Shown here one piece after another: positions 7,034 to 16,400 of a stretch of DNA of 64,000 nt. The notes under the pieces are model-generated. The model saw only the letters and a list, made by a program, of their open reading frames with translations. It made no database searches and had not been told where the DNA came from. A program made the translations under genes and the position numbers. The stretch covers positions 1-64,000 of the forward strand of contig ONDS01000019.1 in NCBI GenBank assembly GCA_900316685.1, read 5' to 3'. Numbering within the stretch: the stretch's first letter is position 1; every line of letters begins with the position of its first letter. The stretch comes from an uncultured Prevotellaceae bacterium (GTDB lineage Bacteria > Bacteroidota > Bacteroidia > Bacteroidales > Bacteroidaceae).

Positions 7034-8770
7034 TTACCATGTAAATCTGATGCCTAATGGCAAGAAGAACGTAAACGGATGCTCCGTGCGATAGGTTTCG
7101 ATGTCGGTCTTCATCGGGATGTAGTATTGCAGACTCGGCTCTACAAAGAAGCCGATGTTAGGTGTCAAATGGAATTGCAGACCGAGGCCTAAAGTGGTGG
7201 AGAATTGCCAGGTTGAGCGGATGGTAGTCTTATCGCTGCCCTCATACAAGCCATTCACATGGAAGTATGAGTTGAGAGTGGAATGGATGGGTATCTCGGT
7301 TGTCAGGCCAACACTGCCGTAGATGCCCCATCGTTTTCCTCCATATATATTATATATACCCTTCATGGGGATGCCAAGGTAATGGATGGTCTGCTGCTCG
7401 CGTATGGTATTGCCGTCGCCTCCCATCTCAAAGTCAGAGGTCAGGCGGCTGTAGCTGAAACCAGACTCCAGTCCGAAGCGGTGATTCAATCTATATTTCA
7501 AAGCCAACGACCATGTGACAGGCATCTGATGGTGGCTCGTGCGCAGGATCTTGTCACTACCCGGGCGATGGGCATTGTTCAGGGCTATGCGCATGATATA
7601 GCTGCGAGTCTTTGCACTCACGGCATCAGGATTATTCGCCAGATAGACAGCATAGTCCGACCAGTTGTCAATGCTGCTCGGAGTGCTATAAATGGGTCCT
7701 TCACCGGGAGAATACTGAATGTTCGGATCAATATATGGCTTATAGCTGAACGGTTGGTTATAGTTTCTCTGTTCATCGAGTTGCCCTGCGTAAGCCAATT
7801 CCAACGACCATTTTTTGTCACCTGTCGTGCTGTTCTCAGGTAAGTCTGGCAATTGCTCTGCCATATCGTAGCGTGGCAGTTCCACTTCCACGTTGCGGAC
7901 TGTCTTCGTCGTATCGTCCGGTATCGTATCGGAAGGCGGCAGTTTCTCTACTATCATATTGGATAAGGTGTCGGCAGCAGCAACAGAATCCACAGCTTGA
8001 GCGATTACGGATGGCAACGAGTCTGTGATGATGAAGGCTGAGTGATGCATGGGCGGCTGGGCACTTACAGGTTCTGTTGTTTGCTTCTTATGGGTTTCCC
8101 TATGTTGCGGATGTTTTTTCCCTTTGCTCTCTTCCTGCTTAGCCACAGCAGACTTGTCATTTGGTGTGACCGTCGTACCTCCCTTCCTGAACAAGAAGAA
8201 CGAAATGGGAATAGTTAACAGAAGGAGTACTGCGGCCCAATATTGCCGCATCATTTTGCGTAGCATCTTCTTCGCCCGTGCCAGTTGTGATGATGACGAA
8301 TGGGACTCTATCCCCAGCATGTCGGCAATTTCCTTGTGCGACATTCCTTCGAACACCGACAGACGGAACACCTGTCCATAGCCATCAGGTAAGCGGTCAA
8401 CAAGTTGCATGATATCCTCCAATGGCACACCTTTCATATCGACTTCCCCTTCTGACGTGGCCACTTGTTCTGCTTCTTTAAGCTGTACAACAGGTATTTT
8501 TGTCAGGTGGTCTTTATATTTTGAAGCGACATTCCTTGTTATCGACATCACCCATGCCTCTACTTTCCGGTCGTCACGCAGCTTATCGAAAGAGGTGAAG
8601 ATGATAACGAACGCATCGTGCAGCACGTCGTTGATAGCCTGTTCATCGCTTATATACCGACGGCATACCCCCTTCATCTTCAGGGAGTATGCCTTATACA
8701 GTTCTCCGAGGGCATCCTTATCCCCCTGCCTGCAACGTTCTATCAGCCGTGTCACTTCCATCGAAAACAT
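7034..8770 (-). CDS. ECF sigma factor fused to a membrane helix and an outer-membrane beta-barrel
   Basis: One uninterrupted 578-residue frame joins parts that normally sit in different proteins. Residues 20-90 are sigma-70 region 2 (AINDVLHDAFVIIFTSFDKL, EAWVMSITRNVASKY). Residues 116-172 are region 4 (EGMSHKEIADMLGI, then LARAKKML). Residues 178-194 form one hydrophobic helix (WAAVLLLLTIPISFFLF). Residues 195-330 are a polar, proline- and threonine-rich linker. The last 245 residues look like an outer-membrane barrel of the OMP_b-brl type (LKYRLNHRFGLESGFSYS), ending in the terminal aromatic IRFTW. If intact, the sigma domain would be cytosolic and the barrel in the outer membrane, implying membrane tethering or release by proteolysis. 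Frame and codon use run smoothly through the junction. Start at 8770 or ATG 8761. Confidence 0.8.
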   Translation of the reverse strand: MFSMEVTRLIERCRQGDKDALGELYKAYSLKMKGVCRRYISDEQAINDVLHDAFVIIFTSFDKLRDDRKVEAWVMSITRNVASKYKDHLTKIPVVQLKEAEQVATSEGEVDMKGVPLEDIMQLVDRLPDGYGQVFRLSVFEGMSHKEIADMLGIESHSSSSQLARAKKMLRKMMRQYWAAVLLLLTIPISFFLFRKGGTTVTPNDKSAVAKQEESKGKKHPQHRETHKKQTTEPVSAQPPMHHSAFIITDSLPSVIAQAVDSVAAADTLSNMIVEKLPPSDTIPDDTTKTVRNVEVELPRYDMAEQLPDLPENSTTGDKKWSLELAYAGQLDEQRNYNQPFSYKPYIDPNIQYSPGEGPIYSTPSSIDNWSDYAVYLANNPDAVSAKTRSYIMRIALNNAHRPGSDKILRTSHHQMPVTWSLALKYRLNHRFGLESGFSYSRLTSDFEMGGDGNTIREQQTIHYLGIPMKGIYNIYGGKRWGIYGSVGLTTEIPIHSTLNSYFHVNGLYEGSDKTTIRSTWQFSTTLGLGLQFHLTPNIGFFVEPSLQYYIPMKTDIETYRTEHPFTFFLPLGIRFTW

Positions 8771-8957
8771 GTAATCTCCATATTAGATGTCCTGATGAGG
8801 AGGAAAAGACTGCACGGGGATTCAATCTTTTTCTTGTTCCTGTCCTTTTTTCCTGTTTATATGAAATACGTATGCATAGTTACACTTTCTCAAGTTCCGC
8901 ATTTGCTCAAGATGGTCTTTTTCAAGTCGCTATTTCAGTTGAAGGTCGTTCATGTGC

Positions 8958-11204
8958 TCATTTGCCGGCTTGTAATGTAATACGGCTTGTCGGCAGTTCC
9001 TTGGCCGTAACGGACAGCGTGGCCTTTCCTGGTTTGCCGTTGTTGCGGATAATGGCGAGAGCCCGCCCCTGCCATACATGATGACGGTTGTCGGAATAGG
9101 GATCTTCATCCTTGACATCGGCGTTGCCGACGGCGAGCAGAGTGGCGCAGCCGTTGACCGAGAAGGTCAGCTCGTCGCTGGCCGTAGGCACGACACGGCC
9201 TTCAGCATCAACCACCTCCACGGTGATGAATGCCAACGACTGTCCGTCGGCCTTCATACTGGTGCCGCTGGGAGTCAGGCGGATGGCATGCGGTGCCCCC
9301 GCGGTCTGTATCTCATATCGTTCATCTCCGCATACGACACGCAGGAGACCTGGCTGATAGGGTAGGGTGAAGATGGCTTTCATTTCTTCAACAGGTTGTT
9401 CGCCAACCAACTGGTCGTTCAGGTAAAGGCTGGCTTTCGGCCCGCGGCAGTAGACTTCCACTTCGATGGGTTTACCCTCCCATCCCGGCCAAGTCCAACT
9501 CTCCTGCGTCGGCCATGTGCCCCACATGGTGGTCTTCACCTTGCCGCGATAACCATCCGGTTCGCGAACGGCCATATAGGTGCTCCCGCCATTCCATAGC
9601 AGGTCGCGGTAATGGCTGATGGGCTTGCGCTGGCCCGTCAGGTCGACATCTCCGCAATAGGCGGCATGCCAGGGGTAGAGAGGACGTTCCCAAGACTCGC
9701 CTGCCACTTCGCCCTCATAATAATAGCGTCCGATACCCGACTCTCCCAGATAGTCGAGTCCCGTCCATACGAAATCGCCGAGTATGTAGGTGTGGTCCAT
9801 CGCCCATCGGTAGTTGCGCCAGGCATCACGAGGAAAACTCTCCGTCTGCATCATCACCCTGTCGGGCACTCGCTCATGGTCGCCCTCGGCCTTGAATATC
9901 ATATAGTTATAACCCATGATGTCGAGCTCGGCGGCCAAGGGATCGTAGATGTCCCAGTCGCTGTCCCAAGCCGCCAAGGCCGAGGTGACGGGACGGTGCT
10001 GGCCGTCGATGGACCGGATGCGTTCGGCCATTTGGTGAGCGGTCTTCACCACCTCGATTTTCTTCCTTTCAATCACCTCGTTGCCAATGCTCCAACAGAA
10101 GATGCTGGGGTGCAGCCGGTCGCGGAGCACCATGGCGTCGATGTCGCGTTGCCACCATTCGTCTATCAAGGTGTGATAGTCGAAGTCGTTCTTCTTCTCA
10201 CGCCAACCGTCGAATGACTCGTCGATGACCAACAAGCCGAGTTCGTCGCAGGCATTCAGGAATGCTTCTGAAGGGGGATTGTGCGAGGTGCGCACGGCGT
10301 TGAACCCAGCCTCTTTCATCAACCGAGCCTTGCGATACTCTGCATCGTCATAGGCCGCAGCGCCCAGGATGCCGTTGTCGTGATGCAGACAGGCTCCGTT
10401 CATCTTGATGGGGCGGCCGTTGAGCAACAGTCCGCGTTGGGCGTCGTATTCAATGGTGCGGATGCCGTAACGCACATTGATGCGGTCGCCATCGGGAATG
10501 GACAGTTCGGTTTGGTAGAGATAGGGGTCGTCGGGCGACCACAAACGGGGTTGGGCCACCTCGATGGAGCGTTGGATGGGATAGGTCGTCCCGTCTTCGC
10601 GGATTACGGTGGCGCTCAGTTCCACATGATGGGTGTCGGGGATTGTCACTTGTACACTCCAATCGTCGATGTAGGTCTTGGGTGTGGTCACGAGCCACAC
10701 ATTGCGGTAGATGCCCGATCCCGTATACCAACGGCAGTTCTTCTGTTGTGAGTTGTCCACACTGACCACGATTTCATTGCGCCCACTCTTTACGTAAGGG
10801 GTGACGTCCACCCAGAACGAGGAGTAGCCATAGGGCCATCCTCCGGCCTCATGACCGTTGACGAACACTCGGGCGTTCATATAGACGCCCTCGAAGTAGA
10901 GACGTATCTTCTTGCCCTCGTATGCCTTGCCCAGGGTCAGCACACGACGGTACCATCCTTTGCCCGTGGGCAGGTAGGCCCCGTCGTTGCCGGCGGGCGC
11001 GTGGGCGTCAAACCGTTGCTCTATGCTCCAGTCGTGGGGCAGTGTCACACTACGGGCGTGAGTGAAGTCGCTGTCGTTTTGTACGAACTGCCACTGGTCG
11101 TTGAGCAATTGCTTACGCTGCAGGGTGGCTGCCTCGGCCATGCCCATGATTGTTGTCATCAATATCGTGGCCAACAACCATCTTGTCGCTGCTTTCTTAT
11201 TCAT
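8958..11204 (-). CDS. Secreted GH2 glycosidase (beta-galactosidase type)
   Basis: This 748-residue exo-glycosidase has a signal peptide (residues 1-25). Its domains follow the GH2 order: sugar-binding jelly roll (about 30-190, with RVFVNGHEAGGWPYGYSSF), Ig-like domain, catalytic TIM barrel (about 275-560), then C-terminal Ig-like and DUF4982-type domains. The acid/base Glu is in WSIGNEV and the nucleophile Glu in MMQTES. It probably acts in the periplasm on terminal beta-galactosyl residues, which suits a galactose-decorated glucan and the neighbouring utilisation locus. Substrate is inferred; GH2 also includes beta-mannosidases and beta-glucuronidases. It is divergent from the phosphate transporter gene. 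Confidence 0.9.
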   Translation of the reverse strand: MNKKAATRWLLATILMTTIMGMAEAATLQRKQLLNDQWQFVQNDSDFTHARSVTLPHDWSIEQRFDAHAPAGNDGAYLPTGKGWYRRVLTLGKAYEGKKIRLYFEGVYMNARVFVNGHEAGGWPYGYSSFWVDVTPYVKSGRNEIVVSVDNSQQKNCRWYTGSGIYRNVWLVTTPKTYIDDWSVQVTIPDTHHVELSATVIREDGTTYPIQRSIEVAQPRLWSPDDPYLYQTELSIPDGDRINVRYGIRTIEYDAQRGLLLNGRPIKMNGACLHHDNGILGAAAYDDAEYRKARLMKEAGFNAVRTSHNPPSEAFLNACDELGLLVIDESFDGWREKKNDFDYHTLIDEWWQRDIDAMVLRDRLHPSIFCWSIGNEVIERKKIEVVKTAHQMAERIRSIDGQHRPVTSALAAWDSDWDIYDPLAAELDIMGYNYMIFKAEGDHERVPDRVMMQTESFPRDAWRNYRWAMDHTYILGDFVWTGLDYLGESGIGRYYYEGEVAGESWERPLYPWHAAYCGDVDLTGQRKPISHYRDLLWNGGSTYMAVREPDGYRGKVKTTMWGTWPTQESWTWPGWEGKPIEVEVYCRGPKASLYLNDQLVGEQPVEEMKAIFTLPYQPGLLRVVCGDERYEIQTAGAPHAIRLTPSGTSMKADGQSLAFITVEVVDAEGRVVPTASDELTFSVNGCATLLAVGNADVKDEDPYSDNRHHVWQGRALAIIRNNGKPGKATLSVTAKELPTSRITLQAGK

Positions 11205-11232
11205 TTTCCTTCCTTTTTGTCTTTTATGGTCA

Positions 11233-11240
11233 CAAAAATA
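11233..11240 (-). promoter_or_regulatory. -7 box for the GH2 gene
   Basis: Read on the minus strand this is TATTTTTG, 28 nt upstream of the GH2 start at 11204. No -33 TTTG at normal spacing was seen. Confidence 0.5.
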
Positions 11241-11338
11241 CGAAATAAAACCGTAACGATGTCATGGAGTTGTTACAAATAGTTTCAGCTACGTGTGCTT
11301 TTCCGTTTTTTCGTTGTCCCCTTTGCCTTATTTATGTT

Positions 11339-11378
11339 TTGTAACCGAATCGTAACAATTTCGCAACGTTATCGTAAC
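11339..11378 (+). promoter_or_regulatory. Four 11-bp-spaced repeats, Pho-box-like operator
   Basis: The 7-mers TTGTAAC, TCGTAAC, TCGCAAC and TCGTAAC start at 11339, 11350, 11361 and 11372, exactly 11 bp apart. They end 9 bp before a -33 element of the phosphate transporter promoter. An 11-bp direct-repeat period is the hallmark of PhoB-family operators in other bacteria, so phosphate-responsive control is inferred. The 7-mer itself differs from the proteobacterial Pho box. Confidence 0.55.
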
Positions 11379-11386
11379 GGCTTTTT

Positions 11387-11418
11387 CTTGATGGCATAGC
11401 CCAATCTCTATAATTTTG
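11387..11418 (+). promoter_or_regulatory. Promoter of Na/Pi cotransporter gene
   Basis: TCTTG (11386-11390) lies 20 nt before TAATTTTG (11411-11418), a Bacteroidetes-type promoter. The -7 box overlaps the TTG at 11416, which therefore cannot be the start codon. ATG 11437 is used instead. Confidence 0.65.
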
Positions 11419-11436
11419 CAGTCAAAATCAGAAGTA

Positions 11437-13125
11437 ATGGAAACGGGACAAAGTTATTTGATGATAGCACTGCGTGTGCTCGGCGCATTGGGACTGCTTA
11501 TCTATGGTATGAAGATGATGAGCGAGGCGCTCCAAAAGATGGCAGGACCACAGCTGAGGCATATCCTGGCGAAGATGACCACCAACCGGTTTACAGGTAT
11601 GCTCACAGGCACTTTCGTCACATGCGCCGTACAATCGTCGTCGGCTACCACCGTGATGACCGTTTCCTTCGTGAGTGCGGGACTGCTGACCTTGGGACAG
11701 GCTATCTCAGTCATCATGGGAGCGAACATCGGTACGACGCTCACGGCCTGGATTATGTCGCTGGGCTATTCCGTCGACCTGACCAATGTGGTGTTTCCTG
11801 CCTTTATAGTAGGTATGTTCCTTATTTATAAGGGGCGGTATCGTTATGTGGGCGATTTCCTTTTCGGTATAGCCTTCCTTTTCTTTTCGCTGGTCATGCT
11901 CAGCTCGGCAGGCAAGGACTTAGACTTGGAACACAATGAGACGGTGATCCAATTCTTCGCTTCGTTCGACACCAACAGCCATCTCACCATCTTGGCGTTT
12001 CTGGGCATAGGCACATTCATCACTTGCGTCATACAGTCGTCGGCGGCCGTCATGGCCATCACCATCCTGCTTTGTTCTACGGGCGTGCTGCCTATCTATC
12101 TGGGTATAGCACTGGTGATGGGCGAGAATATCGGCACCACGGCGACGGCCAACCTCGCGGCATTGGGTGCAGGCACCCAGGCGCGCCGGGCGGCTTTGGC
12201 CCATCTGCTGTTCAATGTGTTTGGCGTGATATGGGTGCTCGCCGTCTTCTATCCCTTCGTCAATATGGTGTGCCATCTTGTTGGTTACAATCCCGCCGAA
12301 GGAGGCCAGACAGAGCGGTTGCCGGTGGTGCTGGCCATGTTCCACACCTGTTTCAATGTGACCAACACTGCCATCCTCATCGGACTGGTGCCGCAGATAG
12401 AACGGGTGGTGTGCTGGCTCTTACCCGGCAAGGAGGAGGTGCAGCAAGACGAGTTCCGTCTGAAATACATCCAGGCCAATCTGGTGCAGACACCGGAGAT
12501 TTCCGTGCTGCAAGCGCAGAGAGAGACGGCACGTTATGCCGAAAAAGTCCATCAGATGTTCGGCAAGGTCCAGCTCTTGTTTTCCGAGGACGACTCCAAG
12601 CAGTTTGCAGACCGTTTCGCCCAGGTGGAGCGCGAGGAGGACTTCTCCGACCGCATGGAACTGGAAATAGCCCGCTTCCTGGAACATGTGGGCGACGACC
12701 ATCTGAGCAATGATACGAAACAGAAGATACGCCAGATGATGCGTGAGGTGGGTGAGCTGGAGTCCATCAGCGATGCCTGCTACAATCTTGCCCGCATTCT
12801 TCAGCGCCGTGAGCAAAGTGGGAAAAAGTTTACAAACCAGCAGGCTTACGATATCAAGGAGATGATGGATCTTTGCGACCATGCGCTGCGGCAGATGTGT
12901 GTCGTCATGCATGGGCACCGTAATGAACATGATATCAGTGATTCCTACCGCATAGAGAAAGATATCAACAACATGCGCGACCGACTGAAAAACGCCAACA
13001 TCGAAGCGGTGAACGACCATCAATACGATTATTCCGTAGGCACGTTGTTCGGCGACCTCATCGGCGAGCTGGAAAAACTCGGCGACTACGTGGTCAATGT
13101 CGTGGAAGCGCGATTTGGAAAGTAA
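11437..13125 (+). CDS. Na+/phosphate cotransporter with PhoU-like domain
   Basis: This is a 562-residue NptA/YjbB-type inner-membrane protein that imports or balances inorganic phosphate with sodium. The first 310 residues hold two inverted halves of transmembrane helices, each with a QSSS/QSSA signature (TCAVQSSSATTVMTV and TCVIQSSAAVMAI) and a GANIGTT / GENIGTT motif, the substrate-binding repeats of the family. Residues about 360-560 form a cytosolic PhoU-like helical domain (ARFLEHVGDD, ELEKLGDYVVNVVEARF). The gene stands alone behind a promoter with a likely Pho-type operator. Confidence 0.93.
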   Translation: METGQSYLMIALRVLGALGLLIYGMKMMSEALQKMAGPQLRHILAKMTTNRFTGMLTGTFVTCAVQSSSATTVMTVSFVSAGLLTLGQAISVIMGANIGTTLTAWIMSLGYSVDLTNVVFPAFIVGMFLIYKGRYRYVGDFLFGIAFLFFSLVMLSSAGKDLDLEHNETVIQFFASFDTNSHLTILAFLGIGTFITCVIQSSAAVMAITILLCSTGVLPIYLGIALVMGENIGTTATANLAALGAGTQARRAALAHLLFNVFGVIWVLAVFYPFVNMVCHLVGYNPAEGGQTERLPVVLAMFHTCFNVTNTAILIGLVPQIERVVCWLLPGKEEVQQDEFRLKYIQANLVQTPEISVLQAQRETARYAEKVHQMFGKVQLLFSEDDSKQFADRFAQVEREEDFSDRMELEIARFLEHVGDDHLSNDTKQKIRQMMREVGELESISDACYNLARILQRREQSGKKFTNQQAYDIKEMMDLCDHALRQMCVVMHGHRNEHDISDSYRIEKDINNMRDRLKNANIEAVNDHQYDYSVGTLFGDLIGELEKLGDYVVNVVEARFGK

Positions 13126-13201
13126 ACGACAACCTCATTGGTATTTTTTTTGCAGAAAACACGCATTTTCTTTCGTTACCTCAAAAAACGATATGTTTTT
13201 A

Positions 13202-13414
13202 TTTGTTTTTTGAAAAAAAAACGTATTTTTGCAAATGAAACTACATCTAGAAACGAAAAAGCGGTGATAAAGGTCTTGTGAGGCCTTCCGGCAGCCGAGA
13301 TAACAAAGGTTTGTAAGATATTTGAATATCCTGACTTGATGATTTGTTTGTCAAGGTGTTCCGTTGTCGGTATACCCCTAATCATGCTATGATGACTAAT
13401 AATTATAAAAACCT
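13202..13414 (+). promoter_or_regulatory. Promoter and long leader of the susC gene
   Basis: TTTG (13202-13205), an 18-nt spacer and TATTTTTG (13224-13231) form a Bacteroidetes promoter. Transcription from it would leave an untranslated leader of about 175 nt before ATG 13415. The leader holds short complementary stretches (AGGTCTTGTGAGGCCT region) but no riboswitch I recognise. Such leaders before susC genes may be sites of small-RNA or attenuation control. Confidence 0.55.
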
Positions 13415-16400
13415 ATGAACGTTTGTAGTATTGCTAAGCAACTGACTGCCAAATGCAGGACTGTTGCCATTCTAATCGCTTTGGCTTCTGCCGTCATCGT
13501 CAATGCGCAGGATGTCAAAGTCTATGGTGTCGTTACTGACGCTGAGACGGGCGAAGAGATTATCGGAGCTACCGTACAGACCAGTAACCAGAGTGCGGCA
13601 GCCATCACCGACATCGACGGTAAATACCAGATCACGGTGAAGGCGGGCCAGGAATTGCGCTTCTCTTACATCGGCTACGCCACACAAAGTGTGACCGTGC
13701 GTAAGGCCGGAGAGCTGAACATCACACTTCGGACCGACGAGAACATGCTCGACCAGGTGGTCGTCGTGGGTTACGGTACGATGAAACGGTCCGACCTGAC
13801 CGGCTCGGTGGCGAGCATCGACGAGAAAGCCATCAAGCAGGGTGTGAACACCTCGGTCGAACAAGCCATGCAGGGACGTATCGCCGGTGTGGCCGTGACA
13901 CAGAACTCCGGTGCGCCGGGTGGCGGTATCTCCGTGCAGATACGTGGTATCAACTCGTTGAACGGCAATGAGCCGCTCTATGTGATCGATGGTATAGCCA
14001 TGTCGGGACAGACATCCGACAATACCAGCGTGATGGCCTCCATCAACCCCAGCGACATCACCAGCATCGAGGTGCTCAAGGATGCCTCCGCCACCGCCAT
14101 CTACGGCTCGCGTGCCTCCAACGGTGTGGTGCTCATCACCACCAAGCGCGGACAGGAGGGCAAGGCCAAACTCACCTACGAGGGCTACATGGGATGGCAG
14201 TCGATGCCCAAACGTCTCGATGTGATGAACTTGCCCGAGTTCGCCAAGTTCTATAACGTGAGGGCGGAGATCTACGGCTATGGCAAGCGTGAGGAGTTGC
14301 AAGACCAGAGCCTGCTCACCAACGGTACCAACTGGCAGGACGAACTGTTCAGCACTGCTTTCATGCACAACCACCAGGTCAACGTCAACGGCGGTAACAA
14401 GGACATGCACTACTCCTTCTCCGGAGGTTATCTCGATCAAGACGGTGTGGGTGTGGGTTCCTCGTTCCGCCGCGTCTCCTTCCGTGGCAACTTCGACACG
14501 ATGATCACCGATTGGTTGCAGATAGGCATCAACACCGCCTATTCGAGCACCAAGCAGGTGATTACCTTCGATGAGAACAATGTCATACAGACCGCCCTCG
14601 TTCAGTACCCCGACATGTCAGCACGCAACCCCGATGGCAGTTGGGACTTCGGTACCAACCTGGAGCACAACTACAACTCGAACCCGCTGTTCGAGGCTGA
14701 GATGAAAGACAACAACCGCAACGGCCAGCAGTTCGACTATAACGTCTACGCCAACATCACGCCCATCAAGGGACTCACCCTGCGCGTGGAATACGGTGGC
14801 AACCGCAGCTGGGGACAGACCTTCTTCTTCCGTCCCAACTACGATACGGCACAGCAGCATATCGAGTCGCAACTCACACGTGGCAACTCACGCAATAAGT
14901 ATGAGTCGTTCAAACAATACCTCACCTACGACTTCAATGTCACCGAAGCCCATCATTTCCAGGTCATGGCCGGACACGAGACCCAGGAAGGTGCATGGTA
15001 TAACGACTCCATGGGAAGAAAGGGTTACATCACCGATGCCGTGAAGAGCATCTCCGTGGGCGATGCCTCCACAGCATCAAACAACGACCAAGGAGCCGAC
15101 TGGGCCATCGAGTCTTACTTCGGTCGTCTCAACTACAACATGCTCGACCGTTATCTCCTCACCGCCACGCTGCGTGCCGATGGCTCGTCGAGCTTCGGAC
15201 CCGACAACCGCTGGGGTTACTTCCCCTCCGTGGCCCTGGCATGGCGTCTGAGCAACGAACCGTTCATGGAGAGCACCCACTCCTGGCTCAGCAATGCCAA
15301 GGTGCGTCTGGGTTGGGGTCTCGTGGGTAACCAGAGCGTGGGCAGTTACGCCTACGGTGTGACGATGAAGAATGCCGTCACCGCATGGGGTACCGGCTAT
15401 TACAACGGCAACTTCGGCAATGAAGACTTGAAATGGGAATCGACCAAGGCATGGAACGTGGGTCTCGATCTTTCCTTCCTCAACAACCGCATCGAGTTCA
15501 TCGTCGACGCTTACCTGAAGAAGACCGACAACCTGCTCATGGATGCAGCCCTACCTTATTATATTATCAACAACACAGGATGGATGGGTATCTCGGCTCC
15601 CAAGGTGAACACGGGTGCCATCGAGAACAAGGGTATCGAGTTCACCCTCAATACCGTGAATATCTCCACCAAGGACTGGCAGTGGCGCACAGGCATTACC
15701 TTCTCGCTCAACCGCAACAAACTGACAGCCCTGAGCAGTGATGAGGGAACCATTCCCGGCAACCTGTCTGCTGACGGCGGCGAGACCTACACCCTGTCTG
15801 AGATTGGTGGGCCGGTAGGACGTTTCTACGGCTATAATGTCATCGGCATGTTCAACAATGAGAGCGACTTCTACCAGAAGAACTCCTTGGGTGAGTTCCT
15901 GCTCGACCAGAACGGCAACCGCATCCCCGTGGCACGTCCGGCGGAGGACCTCGACCACGACGTGTACCCCATACAACAGCGTGGTATCTGGGTGGGTGAC
16001 TATATCTTCGAGGATGTGAACGGCGACGGCAAGATCACCACCGCCGACCGTAAGTACATCGGCGACCCCAACCCCGACTTCACCTTCGGTATCAACAACA
16101 CCATCACCTGGCGTGACCTCGAACTCAGCTTCTTCATCAACGGTAGCGTGGGCAACGACATCTACAACGCCGTGAAGATGAAGCACAGCGACCCCACCGC
16201 CTGGGGCAATAAACTCAAGATGGTGAACGACTACGCGCAGATCGGCCTGATCAATCCCGAGGGCTCGGCCAACGACATCACCAACGTCTATGTGCTGAAC
16301 CCCGAGACGGCGCAGACTCAGCGCATCAGCGTGAGCGGCGAGAGCCAGAACGACAACAACCGTATCTCCAACCGTTTCGTCGAGGACGGCTCGTACCTCC

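Noticed and set aside
13472-14440. Minus-strand frame of 322 codons inside the susC gene
   Set aside because: Composition (Val, His, Gly-rich) is that of a shadow frame; the susC frame is fully supported by motifs.
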